Origin: Sphingopyxis fribergensis
Lineage (GTDB): Bacteria > Pseudomonadota > Alphaproteobacteria > Sphingomonadales > Sphingomonadaceae
NCBI RefSeq assembly: GCF_000803645.1
Contig: NZ_CP009122.1
Coordinates: 2,270,501 to 2,334,500, forward strand
Length of the DNA: 64,000 bases
Reading direction: 5' to 3'
Both the position numbers and the translations under genes were made by a program. Positions 27,162 through 35,994 of the stretch are shown here, piece after piece. Position 1 is the first letter of the stretch. Every line of letters starts with the position of its first letter. Under the pieces are notes generated by a model. That model did not search any database. It saw only the letters and a list, made by a program, of their open reading frames with translations, and had not been told where the DNA came from.

Positions 27162-29069
27162 ATGCCGCGTAAAAAGCTCCCCCCGATTACCGAAGCTTTC
27201 AGAGGAATTACCTTCACCCGCCGCGCGCTGGTCGTCGGCGGCGCGCAGGCGGCGGTCGGCGTCGCGCTGGCGGCGCGCATGGCCTATATCTCGGTTGTCG
27301 ATAACGACCGCTATGTCCTTGAATCGGAAAGCAACCGCGTCAATCTGACGCTCGTTCCGCCGCGGCGCGGCTGGATCGTCGACCGCAGCGGCAAGGCGCT
27401 GGCGAACAACCGTGTGAGCCTTCGCATCGACATCATTCCCGACCGCCTCCACAACAAGGAAATGGTGCTTGGCCAGCTCCAGACCTTGCTGCGCCTCGAC
27501 GGCGACACGATGGAACGCATCAACCGCGATCTGAAGGCGGCGTCGGGATTCCAGCCCGTGGCGATCAAGGAAGACATGACCGAGGCCGAGTATAGCTCGA
27601 TCCTCGTCCGCCTGCCCGAACTGTCCGGCATCGCTCCGCAGCGCGGTTTTGCTCGCAACTATCCGACCGGCGCGGCGGTCGGCCATCTGATCGGTTATGT
27701 CGGCGCGCCGAATGCCGAGGAATATCAAAAGGTCAAGGACCCGCTCTACATCACGCCGGGATACAAGATCGGCAAAGACGGGCTGGAGAAATATTTCCAG
27801 GACATGCTGAAAGGCCAGCCCGGCGCCCGCCGCGTCGAGGTAACTGCGCGCGGCAAGGTCGTCCGCGATCTGTCGACCCAGCCCGATGTGCAAGGCAAGA
27901 CCGTCCATCTGACGATCGACGCCGATCTGCAGGAATTCGTCGCGCGGCGCATGGGACGCGAGTCGGGCGCCGCGGTCGTGATCGACTGCCAGAACGGCGA
28001 CATCCTCTCGTTCGTTTCGATGCCGAGCTTCGATCCGAACAGCTTTTCGGACGGGATCAGCAGCAGCGAATATGCGTGGCTTCGCGCCGATGATCACCAG
28101 CCGCTGATCAATAAGGCAACGCGCGGGCTTTACCCGCCGGGCTCGACACTGAAGCCGGTGGCCGCAATCGCCGCGATCGAACATGGTATCGACCCGAGCG
28201 AGCGCCACACCTGCATCGGCGGCTATCGCCTGGGCAGCCGCTTCTTCCGCTGCCTGGGCAGGCACGGCAGCGTCGACATGGCGACCGCGATCATGAAAAG
28301 CTGCAACAGCTATTTCTATTGGGTCGCGCACCGGCTGGGCTATGATGCGATTGCGCCGACCGCGAAACTGATGGGGCTGGGTGAGGAATTCCAGCTCGCG
28401 GGCAGCAACCAGCGGTTCGGCACCATTCCCGACAGCGCATGGAAGATGAAGAAATACGACCAGCCATGGTCGGCCTCGGATTCGCTGAACGCGGTGATCG
28501 GCCAGGGTTATGTCAGCGTCAATCCGCTACAGCTAGCGGTGATGACCGCGCGGATCGCATCGGGCCGCCGCCTCTATCCGCGTCTGGTCAACCGGCAGTT
28601 CAAGAACGATCCCCTTCCTTTCTCTGCCGAAGCGCTCGCGACCGCGCGCCATGGCATGGACCTCGTCGTCAACGAGCCGGGCGGAACCGCCGGACGCAGC
28701 AAATTGCCGCTCGACGGTATCACGATGGCAGGTAAGACGGGCACGGCGCAGGTGCGCGGGCTCAACACCGGCAATGGCAAGGCCGGGACATGGAAATTCC
28801 GCGACCACGGCCTGTTCATCGGTTTCGCGCCGGTCGATAATCCGCGCTACGCCACCGCCGTTGTCATCGAGCATGGCATGGGCGGATCGCGCGCCGCGGC
28901 CCCCGTCGCCAAGGATTTCATGACCTTCCTCTTCGATCGCGAAAAGGCGATGGAGGCGCTCGCCACCTTCGAGGCCGGCTGGGGCGGCACGATCAAGGAG
29001 CGCATGGACCGAGACTATGCCGCATGGAAGGCGGGGGCATCGAAGCCCGATCCGGATCTCGCGCAATGA
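27162..29069 (+). CDS. mrdA: Penicillin-binding protein 2 (transpeptidase)
   Basis: A 635-residue class B PBP that cross-links peptidoglycan during elongation. After an N-terminal membrane helix and dimerisation domain (LVPPRRGWIVDRSGKALANN), the transpeptidase motifs appear in order: PPGSTLKP (catalytic Ser, SxxK), KSCNSYF (SxN) and MAGKTGTAQ (KTG). The membrane helix lies near residues 25-46. It is located between mreD and rodA, whose ATG overlaps the mrdA stop. A PBP2-RodA pair forms the elongation synthase. Confidence 0.97.
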   Translation: MPRKKLPPITEAFRGITFTRRALVVGGAQAAVGVALAARMAYISVVDNDRYVLESESNRVNLTLVPPRRGWIVDRSGKALANNRVSLRIDIIPDRLHNKEMVLGQLQTLLRLDGDTMERINRDLKAASGFQPVAIKEDMTEAEYSSILVRLPELSGIAPQRGFARNYPTGAAVGHLIGYVGAPNAEEYQKVKDPLYITPGYKIGKDGLEKYFQDMLKGQPGARRVEVTARGKVVRDLSTQPDVQGKTVHLTIDADLQEFVARRMGRESGAAVVIDCQNGDILSFVSMPSFDPNSFSDGISSSEYAWLRADDHQPLINKATRGLYPPGSTLKPVAAIAAIEHGIDPSERHTCIGGYRLGSRFFRCLGRHGSVDMATAIMKSCNSYFYWVAHRLGYDAIAPTAKLMGLGEEFQLAGSNQRFGTIPDSAWKMKKYDQPWSASDSLNAVIGQGYVSVNPLQLAVMTARIASGRRLYPRLVNRQFKNDPLPFSAEALATARHGMDLVVNEPGGTAGRSKLPLDGITMAGKTGTAQVRGLNTGNGKAGTWKFRDHGLFIGFAPVDNPRYATAVVIEHGMGGSRAAAPVAKDFMTFLFDREKAMEALATFEAGWGGTIKERMDRDYAAWKAGASKPDPDLAQ

Positions 29070-30172
29070 TCCCCGTTCCGCCAGCCATCCAGCGCATCCC
29101 GTGGAAGCTGATCGCGATCCTCAGCGGCATCACCGGCTTCGGCCTGCTCGTGCTTTATTCTGCCGCTGGCGGCAACTGGTCGCCTTGGGCGTTGCAGCAG
29201 GGTGTGCGCTTTCTGATTTTCCTGACTGCCGCGCTGGTGATCGGGCGCTTTCCCCTGCGCATCTTCGAGGATTTCTCTTATCTCGCCTATATCGGCGTGC
29301 TGTTGCTGCTGCTCGCGGTCGAGTTGCTCGGTTTCGTCGGCGGGGGCAGCCAGCGATGGCTCAATCTCGGCTTTATGAACCTGCAGCCGTCGGAGCTGAT
29401 GAAGGTCACAATCGTCGTCGCGCTTGCGCGTTTCTATGCGCAGCTGCCGCCGGGCAATACGCGGACCTTCACGGCACTTTGGCCTGCGCTGGTGATGATC
29501 GGCCTCCCCGCTGCGCTCGTCATGCTGCAACCAGACCTTGGTACCGCACTTTCCATCTGCATCGGCGGCGTCGTCGTGATGTTTGTCTCCGGCCTGCCCT
29601 TCTGGTGGTTCGGAAGCGCGGCCGCCGTCGGCGCCGCGGCGCTGCCGATCCTCTTTTCCTTCCTCCACGATTATCAGCAAAAGCGCGTGCTGATCTTCCT
29701 CGACCCCGAAAGCGATCCCTTGGGCGCCGGCTATCATATAAGCCAGTCGAAGATCGCGATCGGATCGGGCGGCATCGGCGGCAAGGGCTTCCTCAACGGA
29801 TCGCAAAGCCACCTCGACTATCTGCCCGAGGGTCACACCGACTTCATCTTCGCGACGATGGCAGAGGAATGGGGGCTGATTGGCGGGCTGGCGCTGCTCT
29901 TCGGATTCTTCCTACTACTACGCTGGTCGACGCGCGTGGCGCTCAAGGCGCGGACGCGCTTTGGCCAACTCGCTGCAACCGGCCTGACGATGACGATCTT
30001 CTTCTACATCGCAATCAATCTGATGATGGTCATGGGCCTCGCCCCCGTCGTTGGCATCCCGCTACCGCTCTTCTCATACGGCGGCTCGTCGATGCTGACG
30101 ATCATGACATGCGTCGGCATCATGCTCGCGATCGAAAACGACAGCAAAACGGGCACGCGCCGCTTTCATTGA
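29066..30172 (+). CDS. rodA: Rod shape-determining protein RodA (SEDS glycosyltransferase)
   Basis: A 368-residue SEDS-family membrane protein that polymerises lipid II together with PBP2. Ten or so hydrophobic helices are visible with the conserved SQRWLNLGFMNLQPSELMK, LQPDLGTALSI, the LPEGHTDFIFATMAEEWG extracellular loop and GLAPVVGIPLPLFSYGGSS. The start is the ATG overlapping the mrdA stop as ATGA. It is the last gene of the mre operon, and tRNA-Lys follows 121 bases later. Confidence 0.97.
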   Translation: MIPVPPAIQRIPWKLIAILSGITGFGLLVLYSAAGGNWSPWALQQGVRFLIFLTAALVIGRFPLRIFEDFSYLAYIGVLLLLLAVELLGFVGGGSQRWLNLGFMNLQPSELMKVTIVVALARFYAQLPPGNTRTFTALWPALVMIGLPAALVMLQPDLGTALSICIGGVVVMFVSGLPFWWFGSAAAVGAAALPILFSFLHDYQQKRVLIFLDPESDPLGAGYHISQSKIAIGSGGIGGKGFLNGSQSHLDYLPEGHTDFIFATMAEEWGLIGGLALLFGFFLLLRWSTRVALKARTRFGQLAATGLTMTIFFYIAINLMMVMGLAPVVGIPLPLFSYGGSSMLTIMTCVGIMLAIENDSKTGTRRFH

Positions 30173-30293
30173 TAAAAAACTTGGCAAAAAGGCATCAGGG
30201 GCATTGCCATCCCCCCAGAGCCATGATAGCGGGCCGCTCGCTTCGCAGCAAAGAGGGCAACTCTTCGCAGTCAAGCGCGCCTGAAATGGCAGT

Positions 30294-30369
<76 letters not shown>

Positions 30370-30514
30370 TTTTTCCGTAGAATGACAGCTACTTACACGG
30401 CGCTGCCGCTAACTCCTTGCGAGTTCCATTTTGCGCTCTAGCGTATTTCTAGCCAGGAGTTGCAGACGTTGACTAGAGACCTTTGGCGATCTTGCCTTAT
30501 GTCATTCGGACACT

Positions 30515-30979
30515 ATGAGTCCTTGGGTGGCAATCAAACCTGACGATCAATCCGCGACAGAGGAAGCTGGCAGCGTACCCGTCAGCTATCCAGAGGTTGA
30601 GGGCCGTGAAAAGCAAGAGCCTCGTGGATTCTTGGGTATTGCAAGGCGTGACCTGAGCGAGGATGAACTCGCGACCGCTGCTGCCCGCCGTTTTCTAATT
30701 GCTGAAATTTAGCGCTTAGATGAACATTGCTCGGAACTTCGACAGGTTGAAAAGAGCTATAATGACCTAAGGGTCGAACACGCCCAGCTTACTGAGTCGA
30801 ATAAGACAAATCGCTGGGTGGAGATATTGTCGTTCGTTTCCACGTCGATTGGCTCTGCAGGAATCGGTGCAGCGCCTAGCTACATTGCCGCACCAAATCT
30901 TGCTGGCGTTGGCTGGACGTTTGCGATCATGTCGGCGATTTTGGTTGTGGTTGGTGTTATTGCGAGGCTGACAAAGTGA
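30515..30979 (+). pseudogene. Membrane-protein gene interrupted by an in-frame amber codon
   Basis: An ATG frame from 30515 runs 65 codons to TAG at 30710-30712 and then continues open in the same frame for 88 codons to TGA at 30977. The continuation is plainly coding in character: a charged coiled-coil-like stretch (RLDEHCSELRQVEKSYNDLR) followed by two hydrophobic segments (ILSFVSTSIGSAGIGAA and FAIMSAILVVVGVIARL). The final TGA overlaps the GTG of the next gene as GTGA, which only makes sense if the full frame was once translated. It is either a nonsense-mutated gene or one requiring amber readthrough. Function unknown. Confidence 0.75.
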
Positions 30980-31332
30980 GTGTGAGAATATCGTCCATCG
31001 CGAATGCGGGTGAGTTTGACCGCGAGCGCGTTGTCTTGCAAATTGAAGAAGATTGTGACCTCGGAAAGTACGTTGTTTTCTGTGTGCGTCGTAGCGGCCC
31101 CAATGCGGTAGATTCCGGGAATGTGCCCGCCGCATACTGGTTTGCAGACAAGCCGGTAAAAAAGGGCGACGTTGCAGTCCTTTATTCTAAGGCGGGAAAA
31201 CGAAGCGAAAAAGTCAGTGAAAGTGGGCACACGTCGCACTTTTTCTATTGGGGGCGGCCAGAATCGATTTGGACGGCCGAAAAGCGTGCTGTTCTGATAG
31301 ATACCCGTTCCTACAAATTCGCTGCGCAGTAG
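30976..31332 (+). CDS. Hypothetical small beta-rich protein coupled to upstream membrane protein
   Basis: A 118-residue protein with a GTG start overlapping the upstream stop. No signal peptide or membrane helix is seen. The sequence alternates hydrophobic strands (KYVVFCVRRSG, GDVAVLYSKAGKR, HFFYWGRPESIWTAEKRAVL) and faintly resembles lamin-tail-type immunoglobulin folds, which I could not confirm. Its 3' end overlaps a convergent minus-strand gene by 22 bases. It belongs to the lower-GC element after tRNA-Lys. No function is assigned. Confidence 0.65.
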   Translation: MSVRISSIANAGEFDRERVVLQIEEDCDLGKYVVFCVRRSGPNAVDSGNVPAAYWFADKPVKKGDVAVLYSKAGKRSEKVSESGHTSHFFYWGRPESIWTAEKRAVLIDTRSYKFAAQ

Positions 31333-31532
31333 CCTTGGGCCTCCCAGCAACGAAGTACAGCGACGAGAAAGATCATGTCGGCACCTTCCAGTGCTCCGCT
31401 CTCGATGCCGGGAAGCACGTCTCGCTCAACCCATGCGTCGAATGATCCAAAGTAGACATCGAACGGCGACGGCTTCGGCATCGCGCCTGTCTCCAACCGC
31501 TTTACGCGTCGTTGAAGGGCCCGGAGCGACAT
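31311..31532 (-). CDS. Small phage-like hypothetical protein
   Basis: A 73-residue protein beginning MSLRALQRRVKRLE, a coiled-coil-like start common among small proteins encoded in sphingomonad prophages, followed by an acidic domain (GSFDAWVERDVLPGIESGAL). It is the last of a minus-strand run of small genes (32197 to 31311) with tiny gaps or overlaps, which supports it being real. Function unknown. Confidence 0.6.
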   Translation of the reverse strand: MSLRALQRRVKRLETGAMPKPSPFDVYFGSFDAWVERDVLPGIESGALEGADMIFLVAVLRCWEAQGYCAANL

Positions 31533-31538
31533 ATGTGG

Positions 31539-31820
31539 TCAACCAAGACCCAGCCGCGCGCGCCATTCGTCCCGCGGCGGGGTAACAGGCTTTGACGGTG
31601 CCGGCTCGGACATGGCTGGCACGGACGCGCTCACGGTCGGCAGTTCTCGTTCCGCCCGCAACGCGCGGCAACATTTGATGTCATGCGCAACCTGAGCGCC
31701 TTTGAGAGCAGCTTCCTCGTCGAGTACCTCGAAGTGGCGGCGCACGATGTGGTGCGCGTTCTCGATGGGCATTCCATACTTGTCAGCTTGCACGCGGCTT
31801 CCGGGTTCGTCAGCTTTCAT
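31539..31820 (-). CDS. Small hypothetical protein in phage-like gene run
   Basis: A 93-residue soluble protein with a helical N-terminal half (HHIVRRHFEVLDEEAALKGA) and a Pro/Ser-rich tail ending PPRDEWRARLGLG. Its ATG overlaps the stop of the upstream gene (ATGA), and its stop lies six bases before the next start, so it is cotranscribed with its neighbours. No family is recognised. Confidence 0.55.
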   Translation of the reverse strand: MKADEPGSRVQADKYGMPIENAHHIVRRHFEVLDEEAALKGAQVAHDIKCCRALRAERELPTVSASVPAMSEPAPSKPVTPPRDEWRARLGLG

Positions 31821-32197
31821 TGCAGCACTCCTAGATGACCGAGCAGGTCCAGCGCGTCTCCACGGTCACTGGCGCCCGCGCATTCGCGCAGCACGTCCAT
31901 GCAGTTCTTCACCGCCTGATCACGAAACGCTGGATCAAGGTTGGCGATGGGGTGCGGCGGTGCCGGTTCGATACCGAGGAAGTTCATCAACTCACTACCG
32001 CTCATGGGCAGCACCTTGACGTTGCAATTCTCCTGCGCCGCAAGCTCCTCCGCTGCCGACCGCCACTTATCGTAATCGTCCGCGTGCTGGATGGCAGCGC
32101 GCCTGCCGTTGATGAGAATGACAAGGAACAAGTCGTGCGGACCCGGTTCTGGACACATGGCACGGAACGGAGCGCGCCAGCTTCGATAGTCAGTCAT
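31817..32197 (-). CDS. Hypothetical protein in phage-like gene run
   Basis: A 126-residue soluble protein (MTDYRSWRAPFRAMCPEPGP) with an N-terminal beta portion containing LFLVILINGRRAAIQHADD and a helical C terminus. There is no signal peptide. It overlaps the next gene by four bases. It resembles no family I know. The compact gene spacing is typical of phage or satellite modules. Confidence 0.55.
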   Translation of the reverse strand: MTDYRSWRAPFRAMCPEPGPHDLFLVILINGRRAAIQHADDYDKWRSAAEELAAQENCNVKVLPMSGSELMNFLGIEPAPPHPIANLDPAFRDQAVKNCMDVLRECAGASDRGDALDLLGHLGVLQ

Positions 32198-32279
32198 CTC
32201 GGGGTCTCCCTATGCATCAATCTGGACGGACGCCCGTCGCATCCGGCCGCGAAAAATTATTTGTGCAAATAATTCCATT

Positions 32280-32771
32280 TTAGCGCCGGGCATCGCGAGC
32301 CTCCTCAAGCGCCTCAATCCGAGCTGACAGCTCCTCGGTCGCCCGAATGTCGGAGAGCGATTTGATGCTGTCGATGATGAGCCGCCCTACGTCTGGCGCA
32401 ACCGCGCCCGCGGCAATCGCATCGAGCACCTGGGCGACCTGATCGCTAACCGGCGCGGTGGCATCAAACGCGAACTGCACCTTCTCCGCCTGCGCCTTTA
32501 TGGAGGGCAGCGTTTTGGCGAGAACGATGGACGCGGCGTTGGTATCGCCCTCCAGCGCCTTGCCGATCAGCACCGCAACGATGCCCCGCATTTCGTCCAA
32601 CATGGACTGCGTGGCCAGCAAGCGCTTGTCGGGGAGGCCGGGTGGGCGTCCGCTTGGGTTCGGGGACGGACCGCCTGCAACCCACGCGGGGTTGCCCGCA
32701 CCGCGCGCAGGCTTCTCTTCCGGCGGCGCGGGCGTCCAGTTGGAACCCCAAGGGGGCGTGATTGCGTTCAT
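32280..32771 (-). CDS. DUF5681-like, phage-associated protein
   Basis: A 163-residue protein. The N-terminal third is basic and Pro/Gly-rich with PSPNPSGRPPGLPDKR, resembling the DUF5681-type GxPxG-R motif of phage-associated proteins that often precede a terminase. The rest is helical (SMLDEMRGIVAVLIGKALEG) and ends in a coiled coil (EELSARIEALEEARDARR). No large terminase follows in the window, so the module is incomplete. The role is inferred only from resemblance. Confidence 0.6.
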   Translation of the reverse strand: MNAITPPWGSNWTPAPPEEKPARGAGNPAWVAGGPSPNPSGRPPGLPDKRLLATQSMLDEMRGIVAVLIGKALEGDTNAASIVLAKTLPSIKAQAEKVQFAFDATAPVSDQVAQVLDAIAAGAVAPDVGRLIIDSIKSLSDIRATEELSARIEALEEARDARR

Positions 32772-32801
32772 CGAACTATCTCGATTTGATTAGAACAGGG
32801 G

Positions 32802-33555
32802 TCAGGCCGCAAACGGCTTGTGCGATTTGTCCCGTTTTGCGCGAAGTTGCGCCGGGGTGATCTCGCCCGAATATTGGCCGTGCATGTCGAAGGTCTTGCC
32901 CTTGAGCTTGATGGTGCCGACCGCCTTTGCGACCTCCGATTTCAGCACTCCCATTCGACCGTCGATTAGATTGCGGGCGGCGGTGACAGCGCGCAGGCGT
33001 TTCGCGAGGCCGGGGTTGAACCGCTCGTGATACTCGCGGAGCAGGATCGGTTTCATCTCGTCGTCAATGCCGCTGAGCATACCGGGCGCGCCAAGCACTG
33101 CCGACGCGCCTACATCGTCGCCGTCGCGGATTGCCTGTGAGATAGCTGCCATGCGCTCGCCCAGCTTCAATCCCTTGAAGTGCGCACGTATCTCGCTGCT
33201 GACCATCTGGGAGGCTTTGGACTCGACCGCCTTCGTCATCTCCTTCTCCCACGCCTCGACTTTGGCATTGAGGGTCTGCGATGCGGTGTCCCACAGCGGA
33301 TAGACTTTCCCGATCGTCTGCTTATGGGCAAAGTCATCGACCTTCAGGAGCTGCCCCGCTTCGTTGAGCGTCGGGTCGTCCGCGACCGCTGCCTTGGCGT
33401 CGTGGAATGGCGCGCAGCGCCGTAAACGCTTCGGTGAACGCCGCCTTTGCCCCGCTAACGTAAGTAGCGGTGTCGTCGTCATAGTCTTGGATTGTCATCA
33501 TCGTAGCTTCGGGATCAAGCGCTGCACTAATGCGAATATCGACTTCATCAGCCAT
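32802..33555 (-). pseudogene. Frameshifted phage-like gene
   Basis: The N-terminal part reads MADEVDIRISAALDPEATMM in one frame from 33555. Near 33400-33415 the coding signal moves to a neighbouring frame and continues as HDAKAAVADDPTLNEAGQLL down to the stop at 32802, ending AKRDKSHKPFAA. Neither frame alone makes a convincing protein: the first runs into low-complexity Arg-rich sequence and the second would need a start inside the first. Joined, they give about 245 residues, largely helical. No slippery heptamer is visible, so a one-base indel (or sequencing error) is more likely than programmed frameshifting. Confidence 0.6.
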
Positions 33556-33748
33556 TTTTAGAACTCCCCTGCCGGATGTGGCTAGACATTGGCTACAAAG
33601 TAGGGAGGCCGATTGAAGGTCGCAAGCAATTATTTTGCTATAACAAACACTTAGGTCAGCTCAGGAGCCACAAGGCGGTGACATAACATATTTGTGGGTC
33701 GGCGATTTCGGGGGTGATAACCACATTGTCCAGTGCAGCGATGCTGCT

Positions 33749-34351
33749 ATGAATTGGGCCATGATCGAAAACGATGAGCAGTTGAAGGTGGCGGTTTCGC
33801 AAGCAAGTTCGCTTGTTCAGGAGATAAGTGATTACGTGAAGGCCAATCCACGGCAGGACTTTTACGGGCGGATCAGGTTTCCGAGAGGGTTCATCAAAAC
33901 TGCACCTGAAATTAGACGTAACCTCCGTTTCATAGAAAACGAGACGCTTAAACGTAATGTCAGTTACGCGCTCATGACTCACGAAGTCTTGCGCTGGAAT
34001 GTATTCCACACAGACCTCGCCGGGCAGGCACAGGAAATGCTCATTAAGGAAGCAGTTTGCTTGCTCGGCAACGTCTGTGAGAGCATCACTATCTTCCCCG
34101 CCGAGCATGGCCTTGGCCGTGGCTCCGGATTCAAGAAAAGAACCGAACGCCTACGAGCAATGGACGTAATTGATGATCGCTGCTTGCGATTGCTGGAGTG
34201 GCTTTGGGGTAAGCGAAATCAAGAGCATCTGTACGATGTGCCGTTTCTTGAATGGAATCACTACGAGAAGAAAGATTGGTATAAATCGGTGCGGGCATTT
34301 CGTTCTCTACGCGACGGCCTGAATGAATGGCGCGGCTTTGCAGCAGCCTGA
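33749..34351 (+). CDS. Hypothetical protein in integrated element
   Basis: A 200-residue soluble, helix-rich protein that I do not recognise. It contains EISDYVKANPRQDFYGRIRF, a middle stretch with GLGRGSGFKKRTERLRAMD and a C-terminal RAFRSLRDGLNEWRGF. The coding sequence is AT-richer than the host genes. The start is uncertain: ATG 33749 is used; a TTG at 33692 would add 19 residues. It is transcribed opposite to the phage-like genes on its left and toward the GTTAGC repeat cluster. Confidence 0.6.
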   Translation: MNWAMIENDEQLKVAVSQASSLVQEISDYVKANPRQDFYGRIRFPRGFIKTAPEIRRNLRFIENETLKRNVSYALMTHEVLRWNVFHTDLAGQAQEMLIKEAVCLLGNVCESITIFPAEHGLGRGSGFKKRTERLRAMDVIDDRCLRLLEWLWGKRNQEHLYDVPFLEWNHYEKKDWYKSVRAFRSLRDGLNEWRGFAAA

Positions 34352-34383
34352 ATGACCACATGCACCATAACCGGCGGTAGCGG

Positions 34384-34592
34384 GTTAGCGTTAGCCTCGG
34401 GTGGCTCGCGCTCTCACCCCTATAATGGCGGAAAAGACCCAAGAGATACCAATACAGGCTAACGCACTAACTCTCTCTATTTTTATATAGAATTCCTAGT
34501 ATTTTCGCGGGTTTGGGGCGTTAGCGCCGCCCTGCTAACTTCGGCTACAGTTAGCCATAGGTCCAACCGCTGGCAGGGCTACCCGCGCTAAC
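34384..34592. repeat. GTTAGC repeat cluster around an AT-rich core, candidate origin
   Basis: Seven exact copies of GTTAGC or its complement lie within 209 bases: direct at 34384, 34390, 34520 and 34550, inverted at 34458, 34534 and 34587. Near-copies (GGTAGC, CTAAC) occur between them. They flank an AT-rich block (about 34471-34507, CTATTTTTATATAGAATTCC). Short iterated sites next to an unwinding-prone block, beside a DUF3987 gene, resemble the replication origin of a phage satellite or plasmid-like element. No function is shown. Confidence 0.5.
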
Positions 34593-34627
34593 GCAGCGGC
34601 TGGCGGTAGCCCTGCCCATGTGGTCAT

Positions 34628-35758
34628 TCACGTTAGGCTGAGCACCCGATACGCCTGTCCAAAATACGCATGTTGCTCGACCAGCGCCTCCTTCTTCACT
34701 TCCATGAGGTTGCCGTTCGTAATGGCGGTTTTGATCGCCATACTCAGCGCGTTCGTATGCCCCAGCTTGAACCGCGCGAAAGCAGACTGGCGTTGCGTGC
34801 GATGCTGGAGGTATTTGCGAGGGACGATGCCCGCGTCCTGCATCGCTTTGCCGTGCTTCAAGTAGTCGGGCAGCTTATCGGCAGGCAGGAGAAGGGACTC
34901 TCGACACAGGTCAATTACCTTCGCCTCCCGCCCGCCATCGGTGCCCTCGCCCACCTCGCCAGCATTTAGACGTTTCAGAAAGGCAGCGATACCGCGGCGC
35001 ACAAGTCGGATCGCCCACGCGGCCTGCTCCTCTGTCACAATGGGGTTGAGGTATTGATCGCCAACTGCGAGCAGCGCGGAAATCCGAAGAGCATTGAGGT
35101 GCGCCCGGTTCCAGACCGCCCTTTGCCGCTCATCGTCCGGCACCGCTAAAATCGCGCTATGGCACTCGGCATAGAACGCGTCGAGAATGCCCTGCGCCCT
35201 TGAGCCGAAAGCCACCTCCTGAAATGTATCAGTTGCTGCCGCCAGTCCCGCATGGCGCACGATCAGCAGCATGTGGTCAATCAGAGCCTGCGGCGGGCGC
35301 TGTATAGGTGTCGGGTTTCGGTCTGGGCGGTCGCCTGCATACTCGATGACGCAGAACCTCGACATGAACCCATCACGCATCATCTCGTCCGTGATGGAAT
35401 CGTAAAATGTGGCGGGGATCGTCTCGCCAATCAGGCTGAATGCGACCGCTTGGGTCGAGGCGACATTGTTCTCTTGGCTACTGTAAGCGATGCCCCCGGC
35501 AATGCTGTCAGGCCCAGATTTGGAATACAGCGTGGTCAGTACTTTCCGAAGCGACCGCATACTGGCATCCCGGTTCTCCGACATTGCGAGGAACTTATGT
35601 CCAATCTCACCCGCCACATTTACGAAACATGGGTTCTGCGCGCACGCCTTCTGTAGGGCTGGGCCGCCGTTGGTCAGTGGATCAAATGCTGGCGATACTG
35701 CGCGAGGCGTTGGCCCCGACGGATCGGTCTCGGAGACGTGTCGGCGTCGCGCGACCAA
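34628..35758 (-). pseudogene. DUF3987-like helicase/primase, N-terminally truncated
   Basis: An open stretch of about 376 codons resembling the C-terminal part of DUF3987 proteins, the replicative helicase/primase-like ATPases of prophages and satellites. Visible are NVAGEIGHKFLAMSENRD (Walker-B-like region), SLIGETIPATFYDSI, DGFMSRFCVIEYAGDRPDRN, and a long helical tail. The expected Walker A P-loop and all upstream sequence are missing. The frame is closed by TAA at 35768-35770, and no ATG start exists (only TTG). Just beyond the break lies a methyltransferase fragment on the other strand, marking a deletion junction near 35760. Confidence 0.7.
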
Positions 35759-35803
35759 CAGCGGAGCTTATACTTAGGCACTCCCGGGTATCTGCGCGAT
35801 CGA

Positions 35804-35994
35804 CTGCCGGGAGCAGACGACATCCAACAGCTCCTGCGCAACCTGCGTAATAAACTGACACACATTCGCATGTTGGATCCAGCCTACGGATGAGGAAACT
35901 TTCTCGTCATTGCCGACAAGGAAACGCGCGCGATTGAAGTGAAGATTTTGGAAAAACTGGGCGGTAAACGCGAACTTGAGCCTCGCGGCTGTTA
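35804..35994 (+). pseudogene. Fossil fragment of an MmeI-type adenine DNA methyltransferase
   Basis: On the plus strand a frame reads LRNLRNKLTHIRMLDPAYG, stop, GNFLVIADKETRAIEVKI, then EKLGGKRELEPRGC and stop at 35992-35994. The normal family motif I context is close to LDPACGSGNFLVIAYKELR, so Cys has become Tyr and the Ser codon has become TGA. Both ends are truncated: the left at the DUF3987 break, the right against the end of the receptor gene. This is a dead remnant of a restriction-modification or related defence gene. Confidence 0.7.

Noticed and set aside
33334..33482. Programmed ribosomal frameshift as in phage tail chaperones
   Set aside because: No A/T-rich slippery heptamer is at the junction and the neighbours are not tail genes; an indel is simpler.
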